Assembly (NCBI GenBank): GCA_964451785.1
Contig: CAYVJG010000033.1
Span: 1 to 33,340 of the forward strand
From: JAJYSO01 sp964451785
GTDB lineage: Bacteria; Bacteroidota; Bacteroidia; Flavobacteriales; Flavobacteriaceae
Reading direction: 5' to 3'
DNA: 33,340 nt
Each line of letters starts with the position of its first letter. Within the stretch, counting starts at the first letter, position 1. The notes below the pieces were generated by a model. The model did not search any database and was not told the origin of the DNA. It saw nothing but the letters and a program-made list of their open reading frames with translations. A program made the position numbers and the translations under genes. This document shows, piece after piece, positions 8,181 through 17,146 of the stretch.

Positions 8181-9224
8181 TTAACGCTGAATATCTAATG
8201 AATTAACCCATTCAACATACACTTGTTTATTGCGGTTGTGTTGTCTTAAAGTTTTAGCGAAACTGTGATAGCCTGGTTTTTTAGGGTTAGCGACAAAAAA
8301 CAAGAAATCGTGGTTTTCATAATTTAAAACCGCCTTAATTGAAGAAATATCGGGCATGGCAATTGGACCGAGAGGTAGGCCGATGTGTTGATAAGTATTG
8401 TAAGGCGATTTAATTTCTAAATCTTTGTAGAGAACGCGACGAATAATAGTGTCAAAATTCTGCGATTTCTTCTTGATAGCATAAATAACAGTTGGGTCGG
8501 CTTGTAGTTTCATACCGCGTTGTAAACGGTTCATATATACCCCGGCAATGCGCGGTCGTTCATCAACTTCTGCAGTTTCTTCTTGAACAATTGATGCTAA
8601 AATTTGAACTTGGTTAGGGGTAAGGCCTATGGCTTTAGCTTTTTTTAATTTTGTGGTATCCCAAAACTTGTGGTATTCTTTAAGCATACGCGTTCTGAAT
8701 TCTTCGGCTGAGGTATTCCAATAAAATTCGTATTGGTTAGGGATATACATGTTTAAAGCATTATTTACTGTAAATCCAGATTCAGCTAAAAACACAGAGT
8801 CGGTCATGACTTTTATCAATGAAGTACTGTCTGCTTCAATTTGTTGGTCTATGCGATGTGCCAAATCACCTAATCGCTCTTGGTTGTTAAATATCACAGG
8901 GAGCGGCATATTTTTGCTGCGCAAGGTGTTGACAATTTGATTGTTATTCATGCCTTTAGTAATAATATAACGCCCTGGGTGAATGTTGTTGATGTATTGT
9001 TTTTGTTCAGCGACAAGTGTAAACTTTTCAGGTTTTTTAAGCAGAGGCTTGAGCTGATTATACACGTCTTGATAATCGGCATCACTTTCGATATAAACAT
9101 AAGCTTCATCGTTTTGAAAAGCCGTGTTAGGAACCATTAAAGTGTTGTAAACAAAATAACTAAAAATTCCCATGGCCACTAAGCCTATTAGGGCAATGGC
9201 AAGTATGATTCGTTTTATATACAT
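8181..9224 (-). CDS. mltG: Endolytic peptidoglycan transglycosylase MltG (YceG-like)
   Basis: MltG cleaves nascent glycan strands at the inner membrane and so sets glycan length. The 347 residues begin with one membrane segment (about 5-27) followed by a periplasmic LysM-like part and the YceG catalytic domain. The key region is readable: ILASIVQEETAEVDERPRIA at about 208-227, with the catalytic glutamate expected at Glu216, then GVYMNRLQ and MKLQADPTVIYA. The C-terminal FFVANPKKPGYHSFAKTLRQH is also typical. It lies 21 bases downstream of dapF on the same strand and most likely shares its transcript, followed by a terminator. Confidence 0.93.
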   Translation of the reverse strand: MYIKRIILAIALIGLVAMGIFSYFVYNTLMVPNTAFQNDEAYVYIESDADYQDVYNQLKPLLKKPEKFTLVAEQKQYINNIHPGRYIITKGMNNNQIVNTLRSKNMPLPVIFNNQERLGDLAHRIDQQIEADSTSLIKVMTDSVFLAESGFTVNNALNMYIPNQYEFYWNTSAEEFRTRMLKEYHKFWDTTKLKKAKAIGLTPNQVQILASIVQEETAEVDERPRIAGVYMNRLQRGMKLQADPTVIYAIKKKSQNFDTIIRRVLYKDLEIKSPYNTYQHIGLPLGPIAMPDISSIKAVLNYENHDFLFFVANPKKPGYHSFAKTLRQHNRNKQVYVEWVNSLDIQR

Positions 9225-9245
9225 AACTATAAGTAAGGTGTAATA

Positions 9246-10013
9246 TTAAATAAGCCCTTCAAAAACACATTGGGCCGGCCCAGTAAGCCAAACATCTGTA
9301 AATCCGTTATTCTGAGGCGTGAAATTAACTTTCAATTGCCCGCCAACGGCTTTTATATTTACTGAAGTACTGCTGTGTCCTGAAATATATAGGGCGATAG
9401 CGGCAGCGGTAGTGCCTGTGCCGCAAGCATAAGTTTCTGCTTCAACGCCGCGTTCATAAGTTCTGATTTTGTGTAAATCCGTTCCTATTTCAATAAAATT
9501 AACATTGATACCTTCGGCTTTAAAACGGTCGCTATAGCGAATGGCTTTGCCTTCTTTTTCAACGTCAAGCTCATCAATGTTGTGAACAAATTTTACATAG
9601 TGGGGTGAACCTGTATTGAGTATAAACGCGTCACCAGCTTTAGTAACTTCAGGAACATCAATCATCTTGAGGGCAATCAAATCGCCTTTAAGCTCTGCCT
9701 CATGTCTTCCGTCAATAGCAGTAAAAACGGTTTGTTCTTTTATGAGTCCTAAATCATGCGCAAACTGAACAATGCAGCGTCCACCATTGCCGCACATAGT
9801 ACTTTCGCTACCATCGGCATTGTAGTAAACCATTTTAAAATCTTCATCAGGCTGTTCAGCTTGCTCTAATAAAATAAGTCCGTCAGCCCCTATTCCAAAT
9901 CGGCGGTGGCACAATTTTGCAACGTTTTTTTGTGTCTTATCAAATTCAACTTGACGATTATCAATCATGACAAAATCATTGCCGGCTCCTTGGTATTTTG
10001 AAAATTTAAGCAT
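9246..10013 (-). CDS. dapF: Diaminopimelate epimerase
   Basis: DapF interconverts LL- and meso-diaminopimelate, the last step before lysine and the source of the peptidoglycan cross-linking residue. The protein (255 residues) has the two-fold repeated fold with one catalytic cysteine in each half: Cys74 in ESTMCGNGGRC and Cys197 in ETYACGTGTTAAA. The N-terminal FSKYQGAGNDFVMID is characteristic. It precedes mltG by 21 bases, so two cell-wall functions are linked in one unit. The length is slightly short compared with enterobacterial enzymes but normal for Bacteroidota. Confidence 0.96.
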   Translation of the reverse strand: MLKFSKYQGAGNDFVMIDNRQVEFDKTQKNVAKLCHRRFGIGADGLILLEQAEQPDEDFKMVYYNADGSESTMCGNGGRCIVQFAHDLGLIKEQTVFTAIDGRHEAELKGDLIALKMIDVPEVTKAGDAFILNTGSPHYVKFVHNIDELDVEKEGKAIRYSDRFKAEGINVNFIEIGTDLHKIRTYERGVEAETYACGTGTTAAAIALYISGHSSTSVNIKAVGGQLKVNFTPQNNGFTDVWLTGPAQCVFEGLI

Positions 10014-10131
10014 TCTTATTGCGTTTAGTCGCGCAAATATAAGCGATATGATTTCTACTCAAAAATATGCTTGACATTTTGAGGTTATTTTACCAATGGT
10101 TTTTGACGGTTCGGTTTGATTTTTCCTAATG

Positions 10132-10166
10132 AAAAATCCCTCATTCTTAGGTGTAAGAGTGAGGGA
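10132..10166 (-). terminator. Rho-independent terminator of the iron-uptake operon
   Basis: CCCTCATTCTTA (10138-10149) pairs with TAAGAGTGAGGG (10154-10165) over 12 positions with one G-U pair and a four-base loop. Read leftward, ATTTTTC follows. It is 28 bases past the stop codon of the binding-protein gene. Confidence 0.8.
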
Positions 10167-10193
10167 CTAAATAATTATGTTATGGGTGTTTAC

Positions 10194-11138
10194 TTATTTA
10201 GTAAAAGCTTGGCCAACTTCTTTAGTCATAATTTGTAAAGCTTGAATGCCTCCTCCAGCGAGGTACCACACTTTAGGAGTGAGGTATATAATTTTTCCAT
10301 TTTTATAAGCGCTGGTCTCCTTGATAAGAGCGTTTTCAACAGTTGACCTATCCATATGGCCACGCCCAATGGCAGCATTGCGGTCAATAACAAATAGAAT
10401 ATCAGGATTGTGCTCTTGAATATATTCACTTGAAATTGAATTGCCGTGAGTAGAGGCTTTTAGGTTGTGAGAAACAGGAGTGATATCAAAATTATCGTGA
10501 ATAAATCCAAAACGCGATCCACCTCCGTAGGCGCTAAATTTCCCATTATTGTGTAAAACTACTAAGCCAGTAAGGGTGCTATCAGTGTTTTTATGTTTAT
10601 CAACTTTATTAAAGGTGTTGCTAATTAAGGTTTTAGCTTTATCTTCTTGATTGTAAATTTTGCCGAGGCGCATAACATTTTTCTTAACTGACCCAAGAAA
10701 ATTAGTATAATCTAAATCGTAATAAATTGTCGGCGCTATTTTTGATAATTCCGCTCTGCTTTTGCGTTGACGAGGACCGATGATGATGAGATCAGGGTTT
10801 AAGTCATTAACAATTCTAAAATTAGGCTCTGTTAGGCTTCCGGCATCGGTAATACTGTCGTTTTCCTGAAGATCTTTTAGGTAGTCAGGAACCAATTGTT
10901 TAGGAAAACCAACAACGTTTTTAGATAATCCAAGGGCTTCTAAATCGTCTAAACCTGCCAGCGTAAGCACCACAATGCGTTTTGGAGATTTAGGCACGCG
11001 AATTTCACCAAACTTATCCTGAACTAAGATAGAGTTTTCTTCGGTGAGTTGTTTTTCGGGTTTTTGAGCCTTGTTTTTGCAGCTTTGTAAGCTAAAGATT
11101 AGCATAACAAGTGCTAGTAAAGTGGTTTTGTGAATCAT
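10194..11138 (-). CDS. Iron-siderophore ABC transporter substrate-binding lipoprotein (CeuE/YclQ/FatB-like)
   Basis: The protein starts with a lipoprotein signal (MLIFSLQSC, lipid-modified Cys20) and then has a periplasmic-binding-protein fold of the iron-compound class (TroA/FecB type). SPKRIVVLTLAGLDDLEALGL is the standard first strand and helix, followed by GSLTEPNFRIVNDLNPDLIIIG, the usual second block, and by AYKNGKIIYLTPKVWYLAGGG near the C-terminus. It is the last gene of the four-gene operon, 31 bases after the ATPase gene. The order permease, permease, ATPase, binding protein matches ceuBCDE of Campylobacter and yclNOPQ of Bacillus, which import catecholate-type siderophores. The actual ligand here is unknown. 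Haem is less likely from the sequence pattern. Confidence 0.88.
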   Translation of the reverse strand: MIHKTTLLALVMLIFSLQSCKNKAQKPEKQLTEENSILVQDKFGEIRVPKSPKRIVVLTLAGLDDLEALGLSKNVVGFPKQLVPDYLKDLQENDSITDAGSLTEPNFRIVNDLNPDLIIIGPRQRKSRAELSKIAPTIYYDLDYTNFLGSVKKNVMRLGKIYNQEDKAKTLISNTFNKVDKHKNTDSTLTGLVVLHNNGKFSAYGGGSRFGFIHDNFDITPVSHNLKASTHGNSISSEYIQEHNPDILFVIDRNAAIGRGHMDRSTVENALIKETSAYKNGKIIYLTPKVWYLAGGGIQALQIMTKEVGQAFTK

Positions 11139-11169
11139 AATATATAATTTAGAGACTAGTGGTTAAAGA

Positions 11170-11931
11170 TTAATTATAGTATAAACAAAGTGGTCTGCCA
11201 TTTTTGTGGATAATTTCAAATTGCAGATTGAATATTTCTTCTAGGATATCTGGTTTTATGATCTGTTCTGTGGGGCCAAAATGCTTGACTTCACCGTCTT
11301 TTAAAGCTGCAATAAAATCAGAATAGTAAGCAGCTATGTTAATGTCATGCACAATTAAAATAACTGTTTTGCCTTCTTCTTGAGCAAAGCGCTTTAAGGT
11401 TTTCATGATTTGCACAGAGTACCTCATGTCTAAGTTATTCAGCGGTTCATCAAGTAGAATATAATCGGTATTTTGTGCTAAAATCATGGCGAGATAAGCG
11501 CGTTGACGTTGCCCGCCGCTGAGTTCGTCTAAATATTTATCAGCAATCTCGTCAAGCTCCATAAACTGCAGAGCGTTATCTACATAATGGCAATCGGTTT
11601 CGCACATACGCTTGCCTCGGGTGTATGGAAATCGTCCAAAACAAACTAACTCACGAACTTTTAAACGAATGTGAGTGAAATTGGATTGACGTAGAAAAGA
11701 GACTTTAGTCGCAAATTTTTTACTCGATATGTTAGCTATATCTTCTTGAGAAACCCAAACACTTCCGGAGTCTTTATCTATTAATTTGCCAATAACGCCT
11801 AACAAAGTGCTCTTTCCAGTACCGTTTCCGCCGATGAGCGATATCAATTTTCCTTTAGGAAATTCAACAGAAAGTTGATGGAGTACTTTTAATGTACCGT
11901 AATTCTTGTCGAGTTGATTTATAGCAATCAT
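11170..11931 (-). CDS. Iron-siderophore ABC transporter ATP-binding protein
   Basis: The ABC signature elements are all present: Walker A GGNGTGKST (34-42), Q-loop around LRQSN (80-84), signature LSGGQRQR (137-144), Walker B YILLDEP (157-163) and the switch histidine in ILIVHD. The 253 residues are the normal length for the FepC/CeuD class. Its start overlaps the stop of the upstream permease by four bases (ATGA), which indicates translational coupling. It powers import through the two permeases encoded upstream, using the lipoprotein encoded downstream to deliver ligand. Confidence 0.92.
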   Translation of the reverse strand: MIAINQLDKNYGTLKVLHQLSVEFPKGKLISLIGGNGTGKSTLLGVIGKLIDKDSGSVWVSQEDIANISSKKFATKVSFLRQSNFTHIRLKVRELVCFGRFPYTRGKRMCETDCHYVDNALQFMELDEIADKYLDELSGGQRQRAYLAMILAQNTDYILLDEPLNNLDMRYSVQIMKTLKRFAQEEGKTVILIVHDINIAAYYSDFIAALKDGEVKHFGPTEQIIKPDILEEIFNLQFEIIHKNGRPLCLYYN

Positions 11932-12872
11932 AATCTACGCGATTTTAGTAAGAGAAGAATAAAATAAAATCCACCTATAAAATTGATAAGAATACTTATG
12001 GTGGTACTCATGTTAAATAGACGTTCAACTAAATACTGTCCTCCAACAACTAGAATAACTCCTATTAAACAGGCGCCGAGAATAGTGTGACGGTGTTTGT
12101 GCGAAGGCAAAAATTCATAACTTAAATTGGCTACTAAGATGCCTAAAAAGGTGATAGGTCCCACTAAAGCTGTTGAAATGGAAACTTGAACTGCAACAAC
12201 TAACAAGCTAACTTGAATTAAACGTTGATAACTAATACCTAATGTGATGGCTTGCTCTTTGCCCAGCGCTAAAACATCTAACTGGCGTAAGAGTTGACTG
12301 CCTACAATAAGCGTGATAAATAAGGTTATTGCTGAAATGCCTATAAGCTCTGTGCTGATATTGTTAAAGCTCGCAAATAAATACTGTTGAACAATAGTAA
12401 ATTCATTCGGGTCAATGAGTAGATTCATAAAGGAAGTCATACTTGAAAAAATAGCGCCGAGTATTAAGCCGACGAGTAGTAAAAAGTAAACAAGAACTTT
12501 TCCTTTTCTAAATAAGGTGTAATACAGAATTATAGCAAACCCCATCATTAGCCCCACTGACATGAGAAAATTAGTGTTGGTATTGACTACCTCAAAACTT
12601 TGATCGCCATATAAAAAGACAATAAAGGTTTGAAAAAGAATGAAAACCGCTTCAAATCCCATAATTGACGGCGTCAAAATACGGTTATTTGTAATCGTTT
12701 GAAAAACAACAGAGGAGTAGCCAATGCTGCAGGCAATGAGTAACATGGCTATCACTTTTGTAGTCCGCCGGGGTAATACATAATCTGGGTTGTGCCCTAT
12801 TTGCGTAAACATGTATATGAGCAAAATGCTTAAGGCTGAACCTACTAATATGAGCATACGTTTTTTAAGCAT
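11928..12872 (-). CDS. Iron-siderophore ABC transporter permease, second subunit (FecCD family)
   Basis: The 314 residues form about nine to ten hydrophobic segments, as in FecCD-type inner-membrane permeases. The conserved region facing the ATPase is visible as LGISYQRLIQVSLL with the preceding LDVLALGKEQA, and the family segment STALVGPITFLGILVANLSYEF follows. The start overlaps the end of the first permease by eight bases, and the stop overlaps the ATPase start by four, so the three genes are tightly coupled. It pairs with the first permease to form a heterodimeric channel (CeuC/YclO-like). Confidence 0.88.
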   Translation of the reverse strand: MLKKRMLILVGSALSILLIYMFTQIGHNPDYVLPRRTTKVIAMLLIACSIGYSSVVFQTITNNRILTPSIMGFEAVFILFQTFIVFLYGDQSFEVVNTNTNFLMSVGLMMGFAIILYYTLFRKGKVLVYFLLLVGLILGAIFSSMTSFMNLLIDPNEFTIVQQYLFASFNNISTELIGISAITLFITLIVGSQLLRQLDVLALGKEQAITLGISYQRLIQVSLLVVAVQVSISTALVGPITFLGILVANLSYEFLPSHKHRHTILGACLIGVILVVGGQYLVERLFNMSTTISILINFIGGFYFILLLLKSRRL

Positions 12873-13815
12873 ATTGCATTTTTTTACGGATGAACACTAA
12901 AAATAATATTCCCCCAACTATACTGATAGTAACCCCGATGGGAATTTCATATGGATAAATAACTAAGCGACTAAAAATGTCGCATATCAGTAAGAGTACC
13001 GCGCCTAAATTAGCCGTGTAAGGTAAAGATTTTTTTAAATTATCTCCGTAATACATGCTGACAATGTTGGGAACAATAAGCCCTAAAAAAGGAACGGCAC
13101 CAGCTGTAATCATGACGGCACTAACGGTTAACGAAATACAAATTAGCCCTACAAATACAAGTGCATTGTAGTTGAGCCCTAAGCTTTTTGCCATCTCTTC
13201 GCCTAAACCCAAAGCAGTGAGTTTATTAGCATATAAATAAGTGATAATCACTAGGGGAAGACTGATGTAAATCAGCTCGTAATTGCCTTGTAGTACTTTT
13301 GAAAAATCTCCGATAAGCCAAGTAGACATGTTTTGAATAATATCAAATTTATAGCCCAAAAAAGTACCTATTGCTGCTAATACATTTCCAAACATGATTC
13401 CTAATAGAGGAATGTAGATTAAACTGCGGTGTTTGATGTGTTTGAGCATTTGCATAAATACCAAACTCGCTAAAACGGTAAACAAAAAAGCAAATCCCAT
13501 TTGGTAAATACTGTCGGCACTAGGAAATAATATCAACCCAATCAATATGCCGAGTTTCGCCGCATCAAGCGTTCCGGCAGTAGTTGGCGAAACAAATTTG
13601 TTTAGTGAAATTTGTTGCATGATTAATCCGCTTACACTCAGTCCTACTCCTGCTAAAATCAATGCTATTGTACGTGGAATCCGACTAATTATAAAAACGG
13701 GCATACCTGAACTTGTCCAAGTATCTAGGTTAGTCCAGTTAATATCTTTTACACCTGTAATTAGCGATATAAATACTAATACAAGGAAAAATATGAATAC
13801 AATAACTCGGCGCAT
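12865..13815 (-). CDS. Iron-siderophore ABC transporter permease, first subunit (FecCD family)
   Basis: This is the first gene of the operon. Its 316 residues are mostly hydrophobic, with the FecCD pattern: SRIPRTIALILAGVGLSVSG at about 44-63, GTLDAAKLGILIGL, then LGLGEEMAKSLGLNYNALVF (the coupling helix region) and VPFLGLIVPNIV. The IPRT and GLIVPN motifs are diagnostic of the family. A promoter-like pair is found 33 bases upstream. I looked for a Fur-box-like palindrome in the 140 bases before the start and did not find a convincing one, so iron control is only presumed. The gene diverges from the HtrA-type protease gene, with a family A repeat between them. Confidence 0.88.
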   Translation of the reverse strand: MRRVIVFIFFLVLVFISLITGVKDINWTNLDTWTSSGMPVFIISRIPRTIALILAGVGLSVSGLIMQQISLNKFVSPTTAGTLDAAKLGILIGLILFPSADSIYQMGFAFLFTVLASLVFMQMLKHIKHRSLIYIPLLGIMFGNVLAAIGTFLGYKFDIIQNMSTWLIGDFSKVLQGNYELIYISLPLVIITYLYANKLTALGLGEEMAKSLGLNYNALVFVGLICISLTVSAVMITAGAVPFLGLIVPNIVSMYYGDNLKKSLPYTANLGAVLLLICDIFSRLVIYPYEIPIGVTISIVGGILFLVFIRKKMQYA

Positions 13816-13847
13816 TAATTATTATTTAGACTAAATTTAAGTAGCTG

Positions 13848-13878
13848 CAAACATAAGTAATATGGGTATATAGCACAA
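13848..13878 (-). promoter_or_regulatory. Probable promoter of the iron-uptake operon
   Basis: Read leftward there is TTG (13876-13878), 20 bases, then TATGTTTG (13848-13855), a full TAnnTTTG match, 33 bases before the first permease start. Confidence 0.5.
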
Positions 13879-13951
13879 GAATTTTAAGGCAGTCTTATAA
13901 ATATTTTGAAATTTTTCGGTTTAGGAATACATTTTGTTGCCTTGTTTTTTA

Positions 13952-14050
13952 TACCGATTAGAATTATTTTTTAGGTATAATACCGTAGGTCATAAATTAC
14001 TAGACAATGGGAAAAAGTTGAAATTGGACTATTTAATTTATCCACAGGTA
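13952..14050 (+). repeat. Family A repeat, internally deleted copy (99 bp), TTA-flanked
   Basis: It starts TACCGATTAG and ends CACAGGTA, with TTA at 13949-13951 and 14051-14053. Compared with the 669-793 copy, unit A1 has lost about 24 bases (26 remain, 13952-13977), while the TAA junction (13978-13980) and unit A2 (13981-14050, 70 bp) are kept. It sits between the divergent iron operon and the protease gene, about 120 bases upstream of the latter. The remaining sequence of this gene-free stretch (13816-14169) holds only the operon promoter. Confidence 0.75.
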
Positions 14051-14169
14051 TTAGAGCAACTTAAAATTATAGGGAAAAGCTGTTAATGTGCTGCTAATTT
14101 AGCTTTATTGTACGTAAAAGAATTGTAAATTTAAATAACAATACTAATAGTCATAAAAACAGAATAATT

Positions 14170-15564
14170 ATGAAAAAAATTGTAGGTTTAATTTTTGTTT
14201 CTATTTTAGGAGGTGTAATCGCGTTGGGCGGTTACAAATATTTTTTTGAAGCCCCCGTTTCTGCTCCTGCAGCAACAATTACACACAGCTCGCCTTTGCT
14301 GAGTCCTACTCTTGTCAAGCATAATAACTATGGATCACTTGTTTCAGATGTGCCTGATTTTACAAAAGTGGCTGAAAAAACTGTTCATGCCGTTGTGCAC
14401 GTCAAAAATATTGAAGTCCGTCAAGCGCCACAAAATCTTTCTCAATACCTACGCGGAATGCATGCTGGCAAGTTTTTGCGCGGCACAGGTTCAGGCGTTG
14501 TCATTACTCCAGATGGGTTTATAGTGACTAATTTTCATGTCATTAAAGGCGCTAATGAGCTCGAAGTTACCCTTAGCGATAACCGTACTTTTAAAGCTAA
14601 AGTAGTTGGGACGGCTCCACAGCAAGACATTGCGCTATTAAAGATAGATGCCGATGATTTACCCTACCTTCCTTTTGGAAATAGTAATAATGTGAAAGTG
14701 GGGCAGTGGGTGTTAGCCGTAGGAAATCCTTTTAATTTAACCTCTACCGTAACCGCTGGAATTATTAGCGCTAAAGGCCGTAACTTAAATGAAGGCGGTC
14801 GTCGTATGGAGTCTTTTATCCAAACTGATGCTGCCATTAATCCGGGTAATAGCGGCGGGGCTCTAGTGAATGCTAAAGGTGAATTAATCGGTATTAACTC
14901 AGCGATTACTTCGCGAACCGGGAGTTATATAGGTTATAGTTTTGCTATTCCTAGTAATAATGCGCGTAAGATCGTTGAAGATTTAATGGAATACGGCAAT
15001 GTGCAGCAAGCTTTACTCGGCGTAACCGGCTATACTGTTGTACCAAAACACGCTAAAGAACTCGGACTAAAAGTATCACAAGGAGTTCATGTGGCTTCAG
15101 TTGCTTTTGGTGCTAAACAGGCAGGACTGCAAAAAGGGGATATCATAACCCAAATGGATGGCGTGCGAATCAGAAAAATATCTGATTTAATTGCCTTTGT
15201 TCGTACAAAACGTCCGAATGACAAGGTGCAAATTAATTACTTGAGAGATGGTCAAGAACGCATTACTAATGTGGAATTGACTGAATATAAGTCTTACACC
15301 ATTAATTTAAGAGATTATCAAATGTCAATCACTAATGCAGATAAGGCTTATTTGAGTCAGTTTAATACCGATCACGGCGTGCGTATTCAAATGCCTTCGT
15401 CAGCTCAAGAAAAAAACAGCCAATTTGTGATTGTCGCCATAGATGGTCAAGCGGTTAATACTGTAGAAGATGTTAAAGCTATCATGCAGCAAAAATCACC
15501 TTATGACCGTACCCGCATAACTTTTCAAAGCAAAGATGGGCAGCGTGAAACCTATGTGTTCTAA
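14170..15564 (+). CDS. htrA: HtrA/DegP-type periplasmic serine protease with two PDZ domains (464 aa)
   Basis: The protein has an N-terminal membrane or signal segment (about 4-22), a trypsin-like domain (about 60-270) and two PDZ domains (about 280-375 and 385-464). The catalytic triad is visible as His123 in VTNFHV, Asp153 in QQDIALLKI and Ser228 in NPGNSGGAL. The loop GTGSGVVITPDGFIVTNFHV is the family hallmark, with Phe in place of the more usual Asn before His. It degrades or refolds misfolded envelope proteins. It is preceded by a family A repeat and followed by a terminator, so it is likely transcribed alone. Whether it is the DegP, DegQ or DegS type cannot be told; two PDZ domains argue against DegS. 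Confidence 0.93.
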   Translation: MKKIVGLIFVSILGGVIALGGYKYFFEAPVSAPAATITHSSPLLSPTLVKHNNYGSLVSDVPDFTKVAEKTVHAVVHVKNIEVRQAPQNLSQYLRGMHAGKFLRGTGSGVVITPDGFIVTNFHVIKGANELEVTLSDNRTFKAKVVGTAPQQDIALLKIDADDLPYLPFGNSNNVKVGQWVLAVGNPFNLTSTVTAGIISAKGRNLNEGGRRMESFIQTDAAINPGNSGGALVNAKGELIGINSAITSRTGSYIGYSFAIPSNNARKIVEDLMEYGNVQQALLGVTGYTVVPKHAKELGLKVSQGVHVASVAFGAKQAGLQKGDIITQMDGVRIRKISDLIAFVRTKRPNDKVQINYLRDGQERITNVELTEYKSYTINLRDYQMSITNADKAYLSQFNTDHGVRIQMPSSAQEKNSQFVIVAIDGQAVNTVEDVKAIMQQKSPYDRTRITFQSKDGQRETYVF

Positions 15565-15587
15565 TTTTTGAATTCTTTAGCACTTAA

Positions 15588-15623
15588 AAAATCTCTTAAT
15601 ATTTTTATTGAGGGATTTTTTTG
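15588..15623 (+). terminator. Rho-independent terminator of the HtrA-type protease gene
   Basis: AATCTCTTAATA pairs with TATTGAGGGATT using two G-U pairs, and a run of seven T then G follows. The T-run overlaps the -33 element of the next promoter. Confidence 0.7.
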
Positions 15624-15654
15624 TTTTTTAAAACGTTAAAAATGACTACTTTCG
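15620..15654 (+). promoter_or_regulatory. Probable promoter of the GAPDH gene
   Basis: TTTG (15620-15623), 23 bases, then TACTTTCG (15647-15654), a known-looking TAnnTTTG variant with C at position 7. The GAPDH start is 28 bases after the -7 element. Confidence 0.5.
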
Positions 15655-15682
15655 CGGCAAATTACAACTTAAACTTACCGCC

Positions 15683-17128
15683 ATGAACCAAGTGGAAAAA
15701 TATGCTAAAGAGCTGAGCTTTCAAGCAGACAAAAGCCGAGTAGCCGTAGAGCTGATTAAAACCGTCAGCGATTTATGGTACGACAAATCTATTGAATTGG
15801 TTTTCTTTCGCAACCGATTAATCGACTGTAATGTAAGTGAGATCCTCAATCTACTCCAGTACGCCGCTAAATTTGTCAAAAAACCACTCTCTATTTTTGA
15901 TTTAATCGATATAGCCCAGGCTGTAAAAACATTAAACTTGCCGCCAGCTAAAATAGATGTTGGTAAATTGACCTATGAATATCAACTTCAAGATCAAGAT
16001 AACCCTACAGCTTTTGTGGCACGCGCCTTATCTGACGCAAAGCATTTTACAGAAATCAAACCTAAAAATGTCGTGCTTTACGGATTTGGACGTATCGGAA
16101 GATTACTAGCCCGTGAATTGATGATTAGAACTGGTCAAGGTAATCAGTTACGCTTACGCGCCATCGTTACTCGTGGCCCTATAACTCATGAGATTATTGA
16201 AAAACGAGCAGCCTTGCTTCGTCAAGATTCTATTCATGGTAAATTTCCGGGAACAGTAGTCGCTGATTTAAAACACAATGCGTTAATCATTAATGGCACA
16301 ACCGTGCAGATGATTTCAGCTACTAAACCTGAAGATATAGATTATACTGTTTTTGGTATTCACGAGGCGTTGATTATAGATAACACAGGGGCGTTTAGAA
16401 CTAAAGATGAATTGGCCAGACATCTAAAAGCCAAAGGAGCCGATAAAGTTCTCTTGACAGCACCAGGAAAAGATGGCGTAGCTAATATTGTGCAAGGTGT
16501 TAATCAAACTGAATTTGATGCTGATAAAACTAAGATTTTCTCAGCTGCATCTTGTACCACAAACGCTATTGCTCCAATTTTAAAAGTGATGGAAGATAAT
16601 TATGGCGTAGATCACGGCCATCTTGAAACCATTCACGCCTATACCAATGATCAAAATTTGGTGGATAATATCCATAAAAAATCGCGCCGCGGTCGCGCTG
16701 CAGCACTCAATATGGTTATTACTGAAACAGGAGCCGGCAAAGCTGTTGCTAAGACTATACCTAGTTTAGAGGGCAAATTGTCATCAAGTGCCATTCGCGT
16801 ACCTGTGCCTAATGGATCATTAGCCATTTTAAATTTGAGTTTAAAAAAATCAACATCTGTCCAAGCGCTTAATAATATGATGCGAAAATATGCGTTAGAA
16901 GGGCAGTTAGTAGAGCAAATTCAGTATGCTATTGATAGTGAATTAGTCTCTTCAGACATTGTGGGATCCTCTGCTTCAGCTATTTTTGATAGCAAAGCTA
17001 CTGTTGTGGGTGATGAGGGAAAAAATGCCATACTTTATGTGTGGTATGATAATGAATACGGATACAGTCACCAAGTTATGCGATTGGCAAAATATATAGC
17101 CAAAGTGCGTCGCTTTACTTATTACTAA
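15683..17128 (+). CDS. gap: Glyceraldehyde-3-phosphate dehydrogenase, long form with N-terminal extension (481 aa)
   Basis: GAPDH oxidises glyceraldehyde 3-phosphate to 1,3-bisphosphoglycerate in glycolysis, or runs in reverse. The Rossmann motif VLYGFGRIGRLLAREL starts at about residue 131 instead of near residue 5, so there is an extra N-terminal region of about 125 residues that is mostly helical and charged. The catalytic pair is visible: Cys291 in SAASCTTNAIAPI and His318 in TIHAYTNDQ. The C-terminal WYDNEYGYSHQVMRL is standard. Long-form GAPDHs of this kind occur in Bacteroidota beside ordinary ones; cofactor preference cannot be read from the sequence with certainty. It has its own promoter, and the next gene follows after 18 bases. 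Confidence 0.92.
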   Translation: MNQVEKYAKELSFQADKSRVAVELIKTVSDLWYDKSIELVFFRNRLIDCNVSEILNLLQYAAKFVKKPLSIFDLIDIAQAVKTLNLPPAKIDVGKLTYEYQLQDQDNPTAFVARALSDAKHFTEIKPKNVVLYGFGRIGRLLARELMIRTGQGNQLRLRAIVTRGPITHEIIEKRAALLRQDSIHGKFPGTVVADLKHNALIINGTTVQMISATKPEDIDYTVFGIHEALIIDNTGAFRTKDELARHLKAKGADKVLLTAPGKDGVANIVQGVNQTEFDADKTKIFSAASCTTNAIAPILKVMEDNYGVDHGHLETIHAYTNDQNLVDNIHKKSRRGRAAALNMVITETGAGKAVAKTIPSLEGKLSSSAIRVPVPNGSLAILNLSLKKSTSVQALNNMMRKYALEGQLVEQIQYAIDSELVSSDIVGSSASAIFDSKATVVGDEGKNAILYVWYDNEYGYSHQVMRLAKYIAKVRRFTYY

Positions 17129-17146
17129 AAACAGATAATTACTATT

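Noticed and set aside
13816..13951. Fur box ahead of the iron operon
   Set aside because: I found no GATAATGATAATCATTATC-like palindrome; the only clear element is the TTG/TATGTTTG promoter pair.
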